Positions 34,426 through 46,697 of a DNA stretch of 64,000 bases are shown piece by piece (position 1 is the first letter of the stretch; each line of letters starts with the position of its first letter). Location of the stretch: NCBI GenBank assembly GCA_963995505.1, contig OZ023198.1, forward strand, positions 6,100,558-6,164,557. Direction: 5' to 3'. The translations under genes were made by a program, and so were the position numbers. This DNA is from Hypericum androsaemum. Lineage: Eukaryota > Streptophyta > Magnoliopsida > Malpighiales > Hypericaceae. Under the pieces are notes generated by a model. It did not search any database. It was not told the origin of the DNA and saw only the letters and a program-made list of their open reading frames with translations.

Positions 34426-37400
34426 TCAAAGCTCGTCCTGCCAATCGAATCACAATAAGAAACGTTCATAAATCGTTTGTGTGAGTTCATGTAAGGTGCA
34501 ACAATGAAAAAAACGATTCGGCTTGAAGTGCGTTGCTCGAGAAACAAACCAAACCTTAACTGTTAGGAGATTAGATATGTTTTAAAGGGCTTTTGATGTT
34601 CTAGACTTGAATGGGAAACAAAATAGCAAATGAAGTAGAACTTTTCACTAAACACAAACATTCAAAGTCCAAATAAGTGTTGTAGATTCTTACATGATAA
34701 TCATCCATGTAATCACGATGCTGCAAAAGAAAAACATTGTTTTGTTAGACGCCAATTGCACAGCCAAAGTATCGGAGGCTTGTCCGTAAGAATCATTAAT
34801 AAGCAATGCATGGAAAATTAAGAATGCACCATCTTTCCAAGATCCGAAACTGATGAGAACGTGCTCAACAGATGAAATAAGAAATGTTAGGGACAATTAG
34901 TACAAACCCTTCTGTGTTTATCTCTGTAACGGTCTCTGCGACGGTCATATCCTCTGTCTCTTCTCCTCCTTTCACCTTCCTCCCTTGCTCTTTGAGCTTC
35001 CTGCAAACGCAAGCAAGAATACTACTAAGCTCCAATGCAGAAGAAGAGAAGTTTCTGGTTGATGAAAACAAATACTCAAAAGGCAACAAAAAAAAAAGCA
35101 GCCATCTTGCACCTCTTCTTCTTTAGCTTTCCGTATTTTTTCTGCTTCCTCAAAGGCCTCCTTCTCAATCTGAAGTCTCAAACATAGGAGAAAATCAGCC
35201 ACAACATAATGCGATACAAATCATCTTGGAAACCCCACCTACTACAACAGAGTGTAGCATCCACTTTAAGGCCAAAGGCAAAAGAGCAGGACACACCTCT
35301 CTATTGGCCAGCACTTCCTGGACAGCTTGTTTTGCGTATTCTGGATCATCGCAAATTAAAACATTGTCGTATACCGAACCAGCTTTTACCTGCAATCAGC
35401 GACATGGCATGTAATCACATGTTCAATTATCTCTGTCATCGCCAGCATCATATTGCTTGCAACGATGCGAGAACATAGTTGAAAAACTGAAAAGAACAAC
35501 TGAACCTATACCTGCCAGACTTCGATTCCAACATATTTTATTGGCTTAAGCACATAGAGATCAGGGTCATCTTCAAACTCTGAGATGATCACAGAACAGT
35601 GAAGGAGTGATGGATTAGCTCATTCTCAAACTTCTCTTCCTGCTACCGTTGGAAATGTCACCAATTCCAAAGCAAATACCATACCTGGATTATCGATGTA
35701 AGGAATCTTCCATTTCCCTTTGTAGTTGGGATTCTTAATTCTCTGCAGTATTCCGAAAAAGATTCGAAAAGAACGAAAAATTTTAGGCAATGCAATACAA
35801 TACAAGCTAATAGCTTCATGTTCCGAGCTCAATATTTATACCTTGCGCTTCCATGGCCCTTTATATGCTGGATTTGGCACCTTTGGTGCCCTCCAAAGAC
35901 CATTTTCATCTTCATCCCAATCATCAGGCTAAAAAAGGAACACAAGGGGTGATATTTAAGAGCAAGGAAGGAGACAACTATCACTTCTTTTTGCTGTACG
36001 GTGGGCAACTGATTTTACCTTTTTGGCTTTTGGGTCAGGAATTTCTCTGGGAATTTTGTCATACCCCTAGAACAAAGATAGAGAAAAGCAATGTATTCAA
36101 CAGCAGCCATTATCCTGAAGATCATGATCAATTGAAATAATTTGGGATAGAAGTAATATACCTCAGGTTTGACATCATTAGGATCATCAATATACTCCCT
36201 GTCTTCCCAGTCTGCAGGCTGCAATAAATTAAATGTGAAACAAATTCAGACTGTTATACCATTGACCACCAAAAACATTGCCAAGATATCAATTTTAAAT
36301 AGGAACCTTCTTCGCCTTGACATCTCTAATTTTGCGTGGGGGAAGAATATCCCAGTCCGTATACATGCTTCCAGAATCCCTTTCACGACCATCAACCCAG
36401 ACACTGTAGCTTGCATCGGGCCTCAGGATAAATGTGTAGAAATGTGTCAACTTGTCTGTTTCACATTCCAGATCCTTCTTGAGAGGATAGTTCTGGCCCT
36501 GGTATGAGAGTATGACATGAAGCTTCTTTGTTTGTGTGCCACATAAATCTGGTCCAAACATTACACTGCCAGAGAACGGGGAAACTGAATCAGAAAAAGT
36601 ATAGCACGTACAGAATTGAAACAAAAAGGACCAACAATCCTCAGAAAGTTTATAGCAATTAGAGTTTCCAGGTAGGTAGGTAACTTGACCAACAGTTCTC
36701 ACAGTAAAACCTTGGAAGAATTTGTTTCTACACACAAGAAAGAGGTACAAATTTAGAAAAACAAGATGATTAGAATTCTATCTCCACACAAACCTGTAGG
36801 GAGTGTCTCCTCCGAATTTCTTCTGGTTTACATATCCAGAAAGGAGCTTTATGTAGCCACCACCACATTCTATGTCCTGCTCAAACCTTATAGAATACTG
36901 GAGGACCAATGTCCTGTTCTTATTGCTAAACTCTGGAATCTTTGCCGATATAGCAAAATGCCGGGCGTCAGTGGTAGTTTGAATTCCTACAGAATATCAA
37001 CAAAGGTTTCTTATTATAGGGATATAAACAGGGATTAATAGCTGTATTACCAAGAGTACAGAAGAAGAAGAAGAGGAGGAGGAGCTTGGAGAACAGTTAA
37101 GAATGAACCAAGCACTGAGCTTGGTTGTGCACTAAAACCCTAAAAAAAAATGGTTGTACCTTTATCATCATGGTCTCCAGACCACTTCCCTGGTGTGTGC
37201 TTGAAGGAGCCGGCTTTCCCCTCGGCCCTCTTCCAATCAGATCGGACCCAATGGCTTTGCCACCCATCTTTTTTAACAGAGAAAAAAAAAACAAGGGAAC
37301 AATCCGGCATATCAAGGACAAAGGAAGCACCAAACAAATAAAGGGAGACAAAATAAAAAAATAAACAATTGAATAAACAAATAACAAGGAAACATAGTGT

Positions 37401-38042
37401 CATCTCCCTAAAGCTACAAATGGAGACTGATACAAAAGCTGTTCAATCCAATAAGCTTTCATCACAGAAGCAGCCTGCCTTAAAGGCATAGCAAGGACAT
37501 CATTTCAATGGAAATTCCTAAGTAGCTGCAACACAAACGCAAGCTCCTTTCAACTCCCACACCACACTCATATTGGAAATCTATACGGCACAGTTGAATC
37601 ACATATGAACCAAGTCATAGCGCGGAAATCACGATAAATCCATATAAGAATTGTGCAAATGTTAAGCAGGGAGGGGACCCAGAAGCCTCCTAGCACCCAA
37701 GGGCAAGGTAGAGCCTCAAAGGAGGGATCTTTCAGTTGGCTTGCATTAAAGGTGAGATCTTGCAGCCCACAAGTAAGAAAGAACCCTTTTGTTTTACTAC
37801 CAGTAGAACAGTAAACCACTCGGCAGCTAACCAGCCAACTGAGGTAGGAAACAACAACATAAAGAAGGAATAGAAAAGCTGAGCTGAGCCCGGGAGTTCA
37901 AACAACATAAGTAGCAAGAGAGAGAGAGAGAGAGAGAGGGTATTAGCATACCATCAAATTTCTCCTCAAAAATGACCTCGGAAGCGCACAAACACAAGAG
38001 GGAGGAGAAGAAGAGTAAGAGGGTAGCGGAAAAAGGAATCAT
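34426..38042 (-). CDS. CRT3: Calreticulin, CRT3 type (ER lectin chaperone)
   Basis: Fourteen exons in transcript order: 38042-37952, 37267-37160, 36986-36794, 36565-36307, 36218-36162, 36066-36019, 35928-35842, 35742-35685, 35579-35512, 35389-35297, 35169-35113, 35000-34908, 34720-34694, 34437-34426, giving 416 residues. It binds monoglucosylated glycoproteins in the ER; CRT3 in Arabidopsis retains immature receptor kinases such as EFR. Evidence: signal peptide (to about residue 21), [48 protein letters not shown], the P-domain repeats ([34 protein letters not shown]) and [19 protein letters not shown]. The C-tail is basic ([20 protein letters not shown]) and not acidic, the CRT3 hallmark. 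The HDEL signal is completed by the last 12-base exon. Confidence 0.95.
37921..37938. repeat. (GA)n microsatellite near the first splice donor of CRT3
   Basis: AGAGAGAGAGAGAGAGAG lies in the first intron a short distance downstream of the exon 1 donor, resembling the arrangement in the LUC7-like gene. Confidence 0.85.
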
Positions 38043-40813
38043 TTGAAGATGATGATGATCTGTTTCTTTCCGAGGAGGAGGATGACACTTCCACCTCCAG
38101 CTCCACTCTACTTATAATAGCAAGTACGAGGGAGTTGGAGATTATTGCCCCTTGTCTTTGGGGTTAATTGCGGTGGGTGCCACGGCGTTGACTGCCGTTT
38201 CCAATGGGCAATTGACTTGGACCTCACCTCCCCAACACTTGTTTTGGGCCAATAGAGTTTTTTTTTGTTTGTCCACACACACACATATATCCAGATCATG
38301 TGCGCCATCTGATGAGTTTACTTAGAATTACTATGTTGGGGTTGATTTATATTTCTGTCGCAACAGGAATATATTGCAACGTATTTTTTAGACTGAGATG
38401 AAGCCTCTGTGGGTCCCACCCCAATTCCCCAAATAGCACGGTCCGTCATACGTGAACCAAATCACAAGGGAGGGTCGATAGTTGCACTGCCCAATTGCAT
38501 TTCCCAGCCCCGACGGGGCCATTCGGGAATAGTCAACCATTTGGGTCTATAGTCAACGAAGTAATGTACAACCCAAAAAGAAAATAAGGATTTGGACAGA
38601 ATTCTGTGTTATTTATCAATCATTTTATTTTTAATAAATTAAACTGTGATTCTTCTCGAACAAAAAGAGACACAAAAAATATGAACACAATTAATTCGTT
38701 CATTAAAAATACATATACATTCAAATATGAATACAATTAATTCGTTCATTAAATTCATTAAAATACATATACATTAAAATACAATTGATTCTTTCCTTAA
38801 AAAAATTGAATATGCAGAAACCAAAAAAACAATTTAAAAAAATTGAAGTCGAGTAGGTTGAGATTAAAAATTTAGTATTATATTTAGTAATATATATATA
38901 TATATATATATTATTTTAATATCATTTTAAAAAATATCGAGTAAGATTAGAGTAGGATCCTATAGGTTTATATCCATGCCCTCCTTATATTTGAATTATC
39001 ATGTTATTTAAAAAAAATTATAAGCAAAGTTTTTTTTATATATATCCAAAGTAGCTACAATTATAACTTTTAGATTTATACAAAGAGTGCGGACACCGGT
39101 CTGAGATCCAGTGTCCACCTTACCCATCCCATTGGATTAATCATATGATTAACCCCCACCTTAGCGTGACTCCTGCTTCCACCTATCATGTGAAAATTTT
39201 CCGAGTTTCCCACCTTTGCCTTAAACAAGTTGTTCAACATTGTTAATAATGGTGGTGGACAAAAGACCAAAGACCGATGCTAGGTCGTCGCGTTTACTGA
39301 CTTCTTGGACTTGTTCAAAGTCTTGCTCGAGTCTATGGTAGCGGTGGAACCCCACAACACCAAATGAGCCCAATATGGGTGAGTGGTGATTGTATTTGTG
39401 GTGGTGGCAGCTGCCAATCACATTTCAAGGACCAATTGTTCCATCCAATCCAATTGTTCCATTTTCGCATTTCGCTGCCAAAAAAAAACATTCCATCAAA
39501 TTCGAGTCACGCATTGCGGTAGTTTCCTACTCACTTTCTCCAACTTCTGTTAATTGTCACACTTTGTAGCTCAAGCTGACTTCTTTTTTGTGATTTTTTT
39601 CCCGTCACGCCTTTTTCGGGGAGAAGAAAGATTGCTGATTAGCAATATGAGGCTGGTTCACTACGACTTTGGATTGGGCAGAGTGAAGGAAATTATTCTG
39701 GATGGTTTGGAGTGAAGAGGATCGCGCTGGCATGCCCCGTTATGTCATACTAGCTAGTGTATTTTCTGGGTTTGCGACAATGGCATATTCCGTTTACGAT
39801 ACTGGTCCGTGTAGCTTTTTTCATTTTGGTCCCCGTATTTTTGCATTTTTGCAAAAAAACTCCGCGTGCCTTCACTCCAAACCGAGGGCATTCCGTACCC
39901 AATCCAGCCCATTCACTACTAGATGATGACCCCAAACATTCAAATCGCGGCCTTCTCCACTCCCACTATTTGACCTCAATTCAGGCAAATGTGACAAGAG
40001 TTAAGGACATAAAGTTGGAGGAATAAATACACCACCGGCTGATTAACTAATCCATGCAAGAATATATGATGTTTCAAAGTTTTCTTTAGCAATTCTAACA
40101 CGGCTATTTTTTTCAATATCCGAAACCAAGACTTCTAATTAAGCTGTGAACATGCTCGTTGATCTATGATCGATACCAGCAGAAATGAAGAACTAATACA
40201 TCTGCTTAACAATGTTGTTTATTTTTTCAGACAAAATGGTAGTATGGTGGGAATTCTATTAGGAAACGCATACAGACGTCGTTAAATATTAGGTAGAAAG
40301 AGGAGAATAGGAAATTATATCTTGTATTTGTAACAAATGATCTCCGCACGTGTTTCCTCCTCTGACCGAACCAATGTAACCTTTGTTAACAATTGCAGTA
40401 GTTCTATAAAACCCTCTTGGGATCCTTGTGCTTTTACATCAACAACTTTGATCAATCCCTTCTTGGGGAGGAGGGCACCAGCTTCAACTAGTAGCAGTTC
40501 ACAGAGCATATATACATGTCTCGTTTCCCATGCATCTTTCATCATCCAACCGCCAAGTCGCCGGTGATATATGGTATGCATTGGACTGAGAAGAACGTGA
40601 GCAACAACCAACATACTGCATTGACCATGTAACTGAGATTCAATGAGGAGCAAATGGGCTACCAATGTCGCAATTACATTCTGTTTATAGTACAAGAAAG
40701 AAAACGAGGGGGCTAACCCCGTGAATATGTGTTCTACTTTACACATTGAAGAAGCAGATCAAAATAAAATGAACTACCAAAAATATCTCTGTGCTGATCA
40801 ATGACTCGTCTAT
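38043..40813. other. Intergenic, with a decayed hAT-family relative at about 38640-38990
   Basis: The segment 38640-38990 shares GAACACAATTAATTCGTTCA-type AT-rich sequence and the tract AGGATCCTATAGGTTTATATCC...CATGCCCT (compressed) with the hAT element at 58255-59176. A (TA)n run lies at 38890-38911. The rest, including 40315-40746, has open frames without recognised motifs. The last part probably contains the 3' UTR of the next gene. Confidence 0.45.
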
Positions 40814-42687
40814 TCAGTCGAGGTAGAAGAGAGTGACGATTTTCCTCAAGTTCCGGGCCTCCTGGCAAGTCTCCATCAGCAACTTGCTATCATGGAACGC
40901 GAAGCATATTACTTGCTGTACGTGCGATATGATGTCCCAATTACACAGCCTGCAATCACGTTGTCAGTCCTGCCCTATTACTGCACAGACCAACAACATC
41001 AGACTAGACAAAAGCTAGCTATCACAAACCTGCTGGCTTCTATAAGGGGCAGGTGGTCATTGTGAGGCTTCTCGATCACATGCTTTACCTGCAAGCGACC
41101 AACTCAGCAATCACTGCTGCACAAGTTATGTGGTAGTGCTTCAAGCAGATAAGATGAACTTACTTTAGCTAACAATTCCTGGCTCTCCGGTGGTTGTTTC
41201 TTCAAACTCTGAGGCAAAATTACAGTCAGCAACTCTGGCTTCTCAGCTCTTAATGCACCTCTGATCACAGCAGCATTGGTTCCAGATGCACCGGATGTAT
41301 ATATGTGGTTCTTCTGCAAAATGAAAGTCATACCAGAAGTCAGGAGGACTATGAGATCCATTACAGATAAAGTCGACCACCAACAACGATGTTGCCGTAA
41401 TATAAGGTTCAGAACGCGGGAATGCCCACCTAAGTGCTGCATCTGCCACATCCCATGTCCATAATTAACATTTTGGTGAATGTACTGCTCAAACTTACCG
41501 TGATAACTAGAGCATAGCTAAGAATCTCAATAAGTTCTTGATGCATAAAACCCATGTTTCTTGTCCCAAAAAAGCCAATAGCTCTGGGCCCTTGTTGTTG
41601 AATTGCCAATAGCTCCTGCAAACCAAATGCTCGCATATGAGGCCAGATACTAAAATTGGATGTTTACTACTGCTTGGGAAACCTAAATGAAGCTACAAGT
41701 ATGAGTTATCATTAGAAATGGTTCCTGAAGCAGCTAAACTGTATCTGCGAAAGAGTAGGTTCCAGCCCTGGAAAGATGTCGAAAACATCAAAAAATTAAG
41801 CTGCATCTTTTTTTCCAGGAACAGAGACGACAATCATGGCCATGCTCATTGACTCCTCGGCCACTGGGTTCTCTGCGCCACCATGCACAAGCTAATTGAC
41901 GGGAGACTTCCACAGATTTTCTCCAATTAAATCAAGAAAGATTAACAATGACGTGAACTTTATCTCACCAAAATACATCCAAGAAACAGCTTTGCAACAA
42001 GAAAACAAGTTAAAAGCAATCTGCATACCTGTAGGTAGTCAACATCAGGAACCGGCTTATACTCTGTGACCACAGCCACCCCTGTCCCCTCAACACCCGA
42101 TTGGACTCGAGGAAGCTTGAGGCCACCATCGTCCTCAGAGGTACGCCTGGAGACTGTCTTCTCCTCTTCTGCTCCCCATTGGTCCACATCTCCATCTCTT
42201 CTCATATGTCCAGAAAGCCACTATTTCCAGTACATAAAAACAGTCCCTGGTAGTAAATCATAAGTGAAAACCAACTGCAACGAGACGAGCAACTCGACTC
42301 AAATCAAGCTTAAGAGAGCATCGCTAACATTCGGAGAAAATGGTTTCACCCTCAATCAAAGAGTAGCACATACACCAAACCAACATCCTAAACTAATGCA
42401 TTACAAACTCCCAATCATTCCAAGAGCACCCAATACAACTTCATACCGACTAAAGCACAAATCTACATCACAGAGCGAAAGAGGGACGAGAAGTATACCG
42501 TTGGCTTGGATAAAGCAGGGGACTTTCTTCTGGTAAGGTATCTACGAATCCGACATGGAGTCACTGATACAAGAGACTTGAAGGAGGAAGAATCCAAATG
42601 GGAACCGGAAGAGGAACAAGAGGGAGGGAAGGGAGTGTTGCTGCTGGTGATTAACAGGAACCTCATACCAGGCAAAGTTGCCGACAT
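40814..42687 (-). CDS. Plastid-type protein with DprA/SLOG-like Rossmann motif
   Basis: Six exons in transcript order: 42687-42499, 42220-42029, 41615-41499, 41313-41164, 41088-41030, 40949-40814, giving 280 residues. The start chosen is the first ATG, followed by a Ser/Arg-rich transit-like N-terminus (about 1-65). The core reads GPRAIGFFGTRNMGFMHQEL then YTSGASGTNAAVIRGALRAE. This resembles the GS/TR...SG-x-x-x-G-x-D/N-AA-H/V-x-GAL nucleotide-binding signature of DprA/Smf proteins and the SLOG superfamily. It then has ...LLTVILPQSLKKQPPES... and ends IVTLFYLD. I recognise it as a conserved plant protein but cannot name a function. All junctions keep frame with GT/AG. DprA relationship is inference from motif shape. 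Confidence 0.82.
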
Positions 42688-43559
42688 TTCACTACGACCC
42701 TTCTCCCCCAGATACCTAAACCTCCCTAAAGTTCCAATCTTTTTGGTCTCCAAGCAAAACCCACCTCAAAGTTGCAATCTTGCAAGTGTCTGAGCGAAAC
42801 CCACCTCTGTTTCGGAACTAGTAAAATCGAAAGCAGCCCAGGTAGGTGGAGATAGAGCAGAGCTGGAGCCTATTTGGTTCCCAGTGACCTAGGTGGAGGG
42901 AGGGAGGAGCCTATTATTTATTTTTTATCAGAAGATATATCAGGTTTTGTAGGAGAGATGGAGAATAACATACATAAAGGACGAATCTTGGGATAGAAAA
43001 GAGTTCGCCTTTCACTTTCCCCTCTCTTCTCTCTCTCTCTCTCTCTACAAGTTTCTCCGGTTCCTTTTAGCTAATTGCTCTTTTCTCTATTTTCGCTGGC
43101 TTTTGTTTTGATTTATTATACCACGGCGTAAAAAGAGTAAGCTACTAATCCCTAATATTAATTAGCATGTCGCACAAAGGGGGAAATAAATGGTTTTTTT
43201 TTTACGAAAGAAAAGTTAGAAATTGAAAAGCACAACTGATAATATTTAGACTATTAATTATACAATAAAATTTATGAGAGAAATGTAAAAAATGTAAGAC
43301 CTGCTGTAAAATTATCACTTTACAAAATTTAAAATATTGATTATATATATAGAGAAACACAGTAAAATTTTCCAAATTTCGGACAGATGGATCGGCAGAC
43401 AAGTGAATTTTGTGGGGTTACCAATCTCATTTGTACTTGCAAACTCAAAATCTTTCTTTCAACTCTTTTTGGTGTTTCTCCTTTTTTACCATAGAAAGTA
43501 GAAACCTTTGTAAAGATTCCACCCTTTTCGTTCATTGCCATAAAGGGTCTCTTTTGCGG
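42688..43559. other. Upstream region of the SLOG-like gene
   Basis: Contains its 5' UTR and promoter. A CT microsatellite lies at about 43027-43046 and AT-rich sequence follows. No gene is supported. Confidence 0.4.
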
Positions 43560-44030
43560 CTAATGTAATTGACTAATGATCACTGAGATCTGCATTTGGC
43601 GAAAGAAAGTCTTTGGGCACGGTCCGTTTTCAGCAAGTATGGAGGCAAATAGAGTTTACTGGACATCCTGGTTCCGAAAATCGGGTTCTTCATCAACCTA
43701 AAGGGCCATGGTGCAGGCCCGTCTGCTTCTAGCCCTTGGTTGGCGATAAAATGTGGGCAATGGTCTTGACACCTCTTTTTGGGATAATTCTTGGTTATCA
43801 CCTTTATCACTCTGGAACCATGTCTTGCAATCGCTACCTAACCATGAGGTAGTTAAGCGGGTTGTGGACTACTGGTCACCGGATCGCGGATGGAACCTAG
43901 ACCACCTTCGACATTATCTACTCTCGTCGCAGTTTGGGTGACTTGTGCCAATGCATCTGTCTATCGACTCTACCTGGCAGGACGTTACGACTTAGGGTCG
44001 TACCCGGATGATCAGTTTACCACTCGGTCA
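43560..44030 (+). pseudogene. LINE ORF2 fragment (pre-zinc-binding region)
   Basis: A frame with several stops encodes phrases typical of the region between reverse transcriptase and the zf-RVT domain of plant LINEs: NVGNGLDTSFWDNSWLSPL followed by LWNHVLQSLPNHEVVKRVVD. A stop falls after SSQFG. Ends are not defined by target duplications. Confidence 0.6.
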
Positions 44031-44031
44031 T

Positions 44032-44500
44032 TGTAAGTGTTCTTGACAAATAGAGAGAGAGAATTTAGAGGGAAAGTAAAGATATTATTGATATGATCAC
44101 AGATAGATCTCTTCATAGACTCGGATACATCTATTATTGCTATACAATCAGTTATTCAGTTAGCTTGCCAGTTACAACCGTTACAATCTTCATGCCAAAG
44201 CCTTGCCACATCATTCTCCCGCCAACTCTAAGCCACGTCACCAACCACACGTGCTAACAAACTAGGCACGTGACATCCTCCTTTTCTCATCCCCTTGATT
44301 TCTCAATAAAGTTTTCGCTTCTCCACCAATTCTTTTCTCCTCTACTAATTTCAGTCTATATCTTCTATTCTCTGCCCACATATCTCTTCTCCCCTTTCCT
44401 TTAGTTTGAATCGCTCTTTGGACGACTACTCTGGACCCGTTCTCAAGTTTGTTGCGACATTCTACTAAATTTTTCCACATCCTACTTATCATTTTTTTAG
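44032..44500 (-). mobile_element. 3' end of an LTR retrotransposon (LTR plus internal remnant)
   Basis: On the minus strand, 44275-44032 has TGTCACGTGCC...CACTTACA ends (244 bp). It is preceded by a purine tract (GATGAGAAAAGGAGGA, 44276-44291), as at an internal/3'-LTR boundary. Upstream, 44492-44262 is open and Arg/Lys-rich (GGEAKTLLRNQGDEKRRM), perhaps a gag or pol remnant. No second LTR is nearby and flanks show no duplication, so the element is truncated. Confidence 0.5.
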
Positions 44501-44832
44501 TAAGTGAAATATGATGATTATGATATAAGTATCTTTCTCATGCATCGGAGTACAATGTCTCTTAGGTCCTGTTTATAAATATTTACGATTTATTGTGTTT
44601 AGCGTAATATGCAACTTTTAACATAATATCCTACGTAATTCGTTGTGTTAGTACTACCGTATCTCACATGTCTGATAGATTAATTCAATTGATGGGCGTT
44701 AAGATTGACATATTGATTATGGACTTTTGTTTATAAGTACGGAATGTTCATCCATTGGTCTGGCTTTGTCATTTTTATGATTTTGTTGCTTGATTGTTTA
44801 GATGTGTATTTAAAGGCTCGTGGAGGGGTTAC

Positions 44833-45705
44833 TGCTGGGAAATTGAATGAATATTCAATGCAAAAGTCCAAGTGGAAAGGCTCAAAGTGTCAATGCAAAA
44901 GCCCAAAGTGGGAAGCCCAATATAGAATGGAAAATGGCAATCCCACATTGTAAATGGCAATTCCACATTGAAAAGTGCAACAAGTTTTCTCTAGTTTATA
45001 AGGAGATGCTCCTTATTAACTAGGAAATAAGTTGACCACCTGGATAGCCAATTCGGACCGTTGCGAGGATGGCACCATCTGAGCACGCACACGCGCTCGC
45101 GCATGTGCATATGATGCATTAGACGTAGGTCGCACTTGGCACGTGCACATCGTCGCGAAGAACTTGAGGAGTCTTAAGTATTTTGCCCGAGTCCGGAGAG
45201 AGCTGCGTAGCTACCGAAGTGACAAGGGACTGCGAGCACCTTCCAGGACATCCACGAAGGGACGCGAAGAGGCTGGAGCAATCTGGTAAGCGAGAAGCCA
45301 CGAGTTGCCCACCGAAGAGACACGATCGTTCTGATTGGCGAAGGGGTGCCTGAAGGGCAGCCTGTCTGCTTGCCAAACGGACGCAACTCTTCGGGCTACC
45401 TGCCTCCATCCCATCAAGCAGCCAATAAATAGGCCTCTTCCCTCATTTGCATCTCACCCCATAACTCATTGCATAACCATTCTTTAGCAATAGTTCTCTC
45501 TCTCTCTCTCTCGCTCTATCGAAAAGTAGCTTCGAGGGTCGTTATGCTACGAACTCGGAAGCAGCCTAGTCATTGTATCTTGAGAACATTTGTCGCAGCC
45601 CGTAAGCACTGAATACAGGGCAATCTCATCTTACGGAGAAAGAGTCAAACTCTTACCTTGACTAAACCAGATTCTAATCAAGTACATCACCTCCGACAAA
45701 CAACA
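44833..45705 (+). repeat. 5' LTR of Copia 2
   Basis: Matches 50185-51076 over its length with scattered substitutions and indels; includes ACTAGGAAATAAGTTGACCA and ends CTCCGACAAACAACA. Confidence 0.88.
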
Positions 45706-45734
45706 ATCATAAGACGAGATTAGTGTACTTGAAG

Positions 45735-46674
45735 ATGGCATCATCAAGCTCCGCACCAATACCAGTGCCAGCGGTCCCGGGAACTATCCACGCCGAAAGG
45801 CCGGCCAAGTTCAACGGTAAGAGGTGGCAACAGAATATGCTGTTCTACCTGACGACGCTCAACCTGGTCCGATTCTTGAAGAAAGAGGCTCCGAAAGTGG
45901 CAGAAAATGAGGCTGATCCACAGAAGATCAACGCCCTCGATGCATGGAGTCACAGCGACTTCCTATGTCATAACTATGTCCTAAATGGCTTAGACGACGC
46001 CCTTTATAATGTCCATGCAGGTACTAAGACTGTGAAAGAATTGTGGGACTCCCTGGAGAAGAAGTACAAAACGGAGGATGCCGGGATGAAAAAATTCATC
46101 GTCGGAAGATTCCTCGACTTCTAGATGGTGGACTCCAAGAAGGTCATAGACCAAGTCCAAGACCTGCAGCTGATTCTACACGAGATTCACGCCGAAGGCA
46201 TGCAACTAAGCGAATCCTTCCAAGTGGTTGCTTTAATCGAGAAGCTACCCCCTCTGTGGAAGGACTTCAAAAACTACCTCAAGCATAAGAGGAAGGACAT
46301 GGGGCTGGAAGATCTGATCGTAAGACTAAGGATCGAGGAAGACAACCGAAAGTCCGAAGTCAAAACTAGCAGGACCAACTCTGAGGCTAAGGTACACCTC
46401 ACTGACGGAGGTACTGACAAGAAGAGAAAGAAGCCCAGAAATAAGCAGGAGAAGCAAGAGCCAGAGCAAAAGAAGGCTAAGAAGATCAAGAGAAATTGCT
46501 TCAACTGTGACAAGCCCGGTCATATGGCCAAAGATTTTCGCCTGCCAAAGAGGGATGATCGTGAGAAGGCTAATCTGGCCGAAGACTTGTCTGAGCTAGA
46601 CTTATCTGCCGTGGTGTTTGAAGCCAATCTGGTAGATAACTCAAGAGAGTGGTTCATTGACACAGGGGCAAACT
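45735..46674 (+). pseudogene. Copia 2 gag and start of protease
   Basis: [16 protein letters not shown] begins a Copia gag (UBN2 type: [34 protein letters not shown]) broken by a TAG at RFLDF. It then has DKKRKKPRNKQEKQE and a zinc knuckle CFNCDKPGHMAKDF in which the last Cys is Phe. The protease active site reads WFIDTGAN and is followed by a TGA. Confidence 0.85.
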
Positions 46675-46697
46675 GATACATCTGCTCAGACAAGGAG

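Noticed and set aside
39640..39930. Possible gene fragment around GLGRVKEIILDGLE
   Set aside because: Too short, interrupted by stops, and followed by repeat-like sequence.
40315..40746. 143-codon minus-strand frame directly downstream of the SLOG-like gene
   Set aside because: No recognised motif and it lies after that gene's stop; probably chance frame in 3' UTR or intergenic DNA.
44032..44275. A solo LTR
   Set aside because: One side is a polypurine tract with internal sequence and no 5-bp duplication is present, so it is a truncated element end and not a recombination product.
45119..45417. Three overlapping minus-strand frames in the Copia 2 5' LTR
   Set aside because: They lie in LTR sequence, are absent or broken in the other two LTRs, and have no motif.
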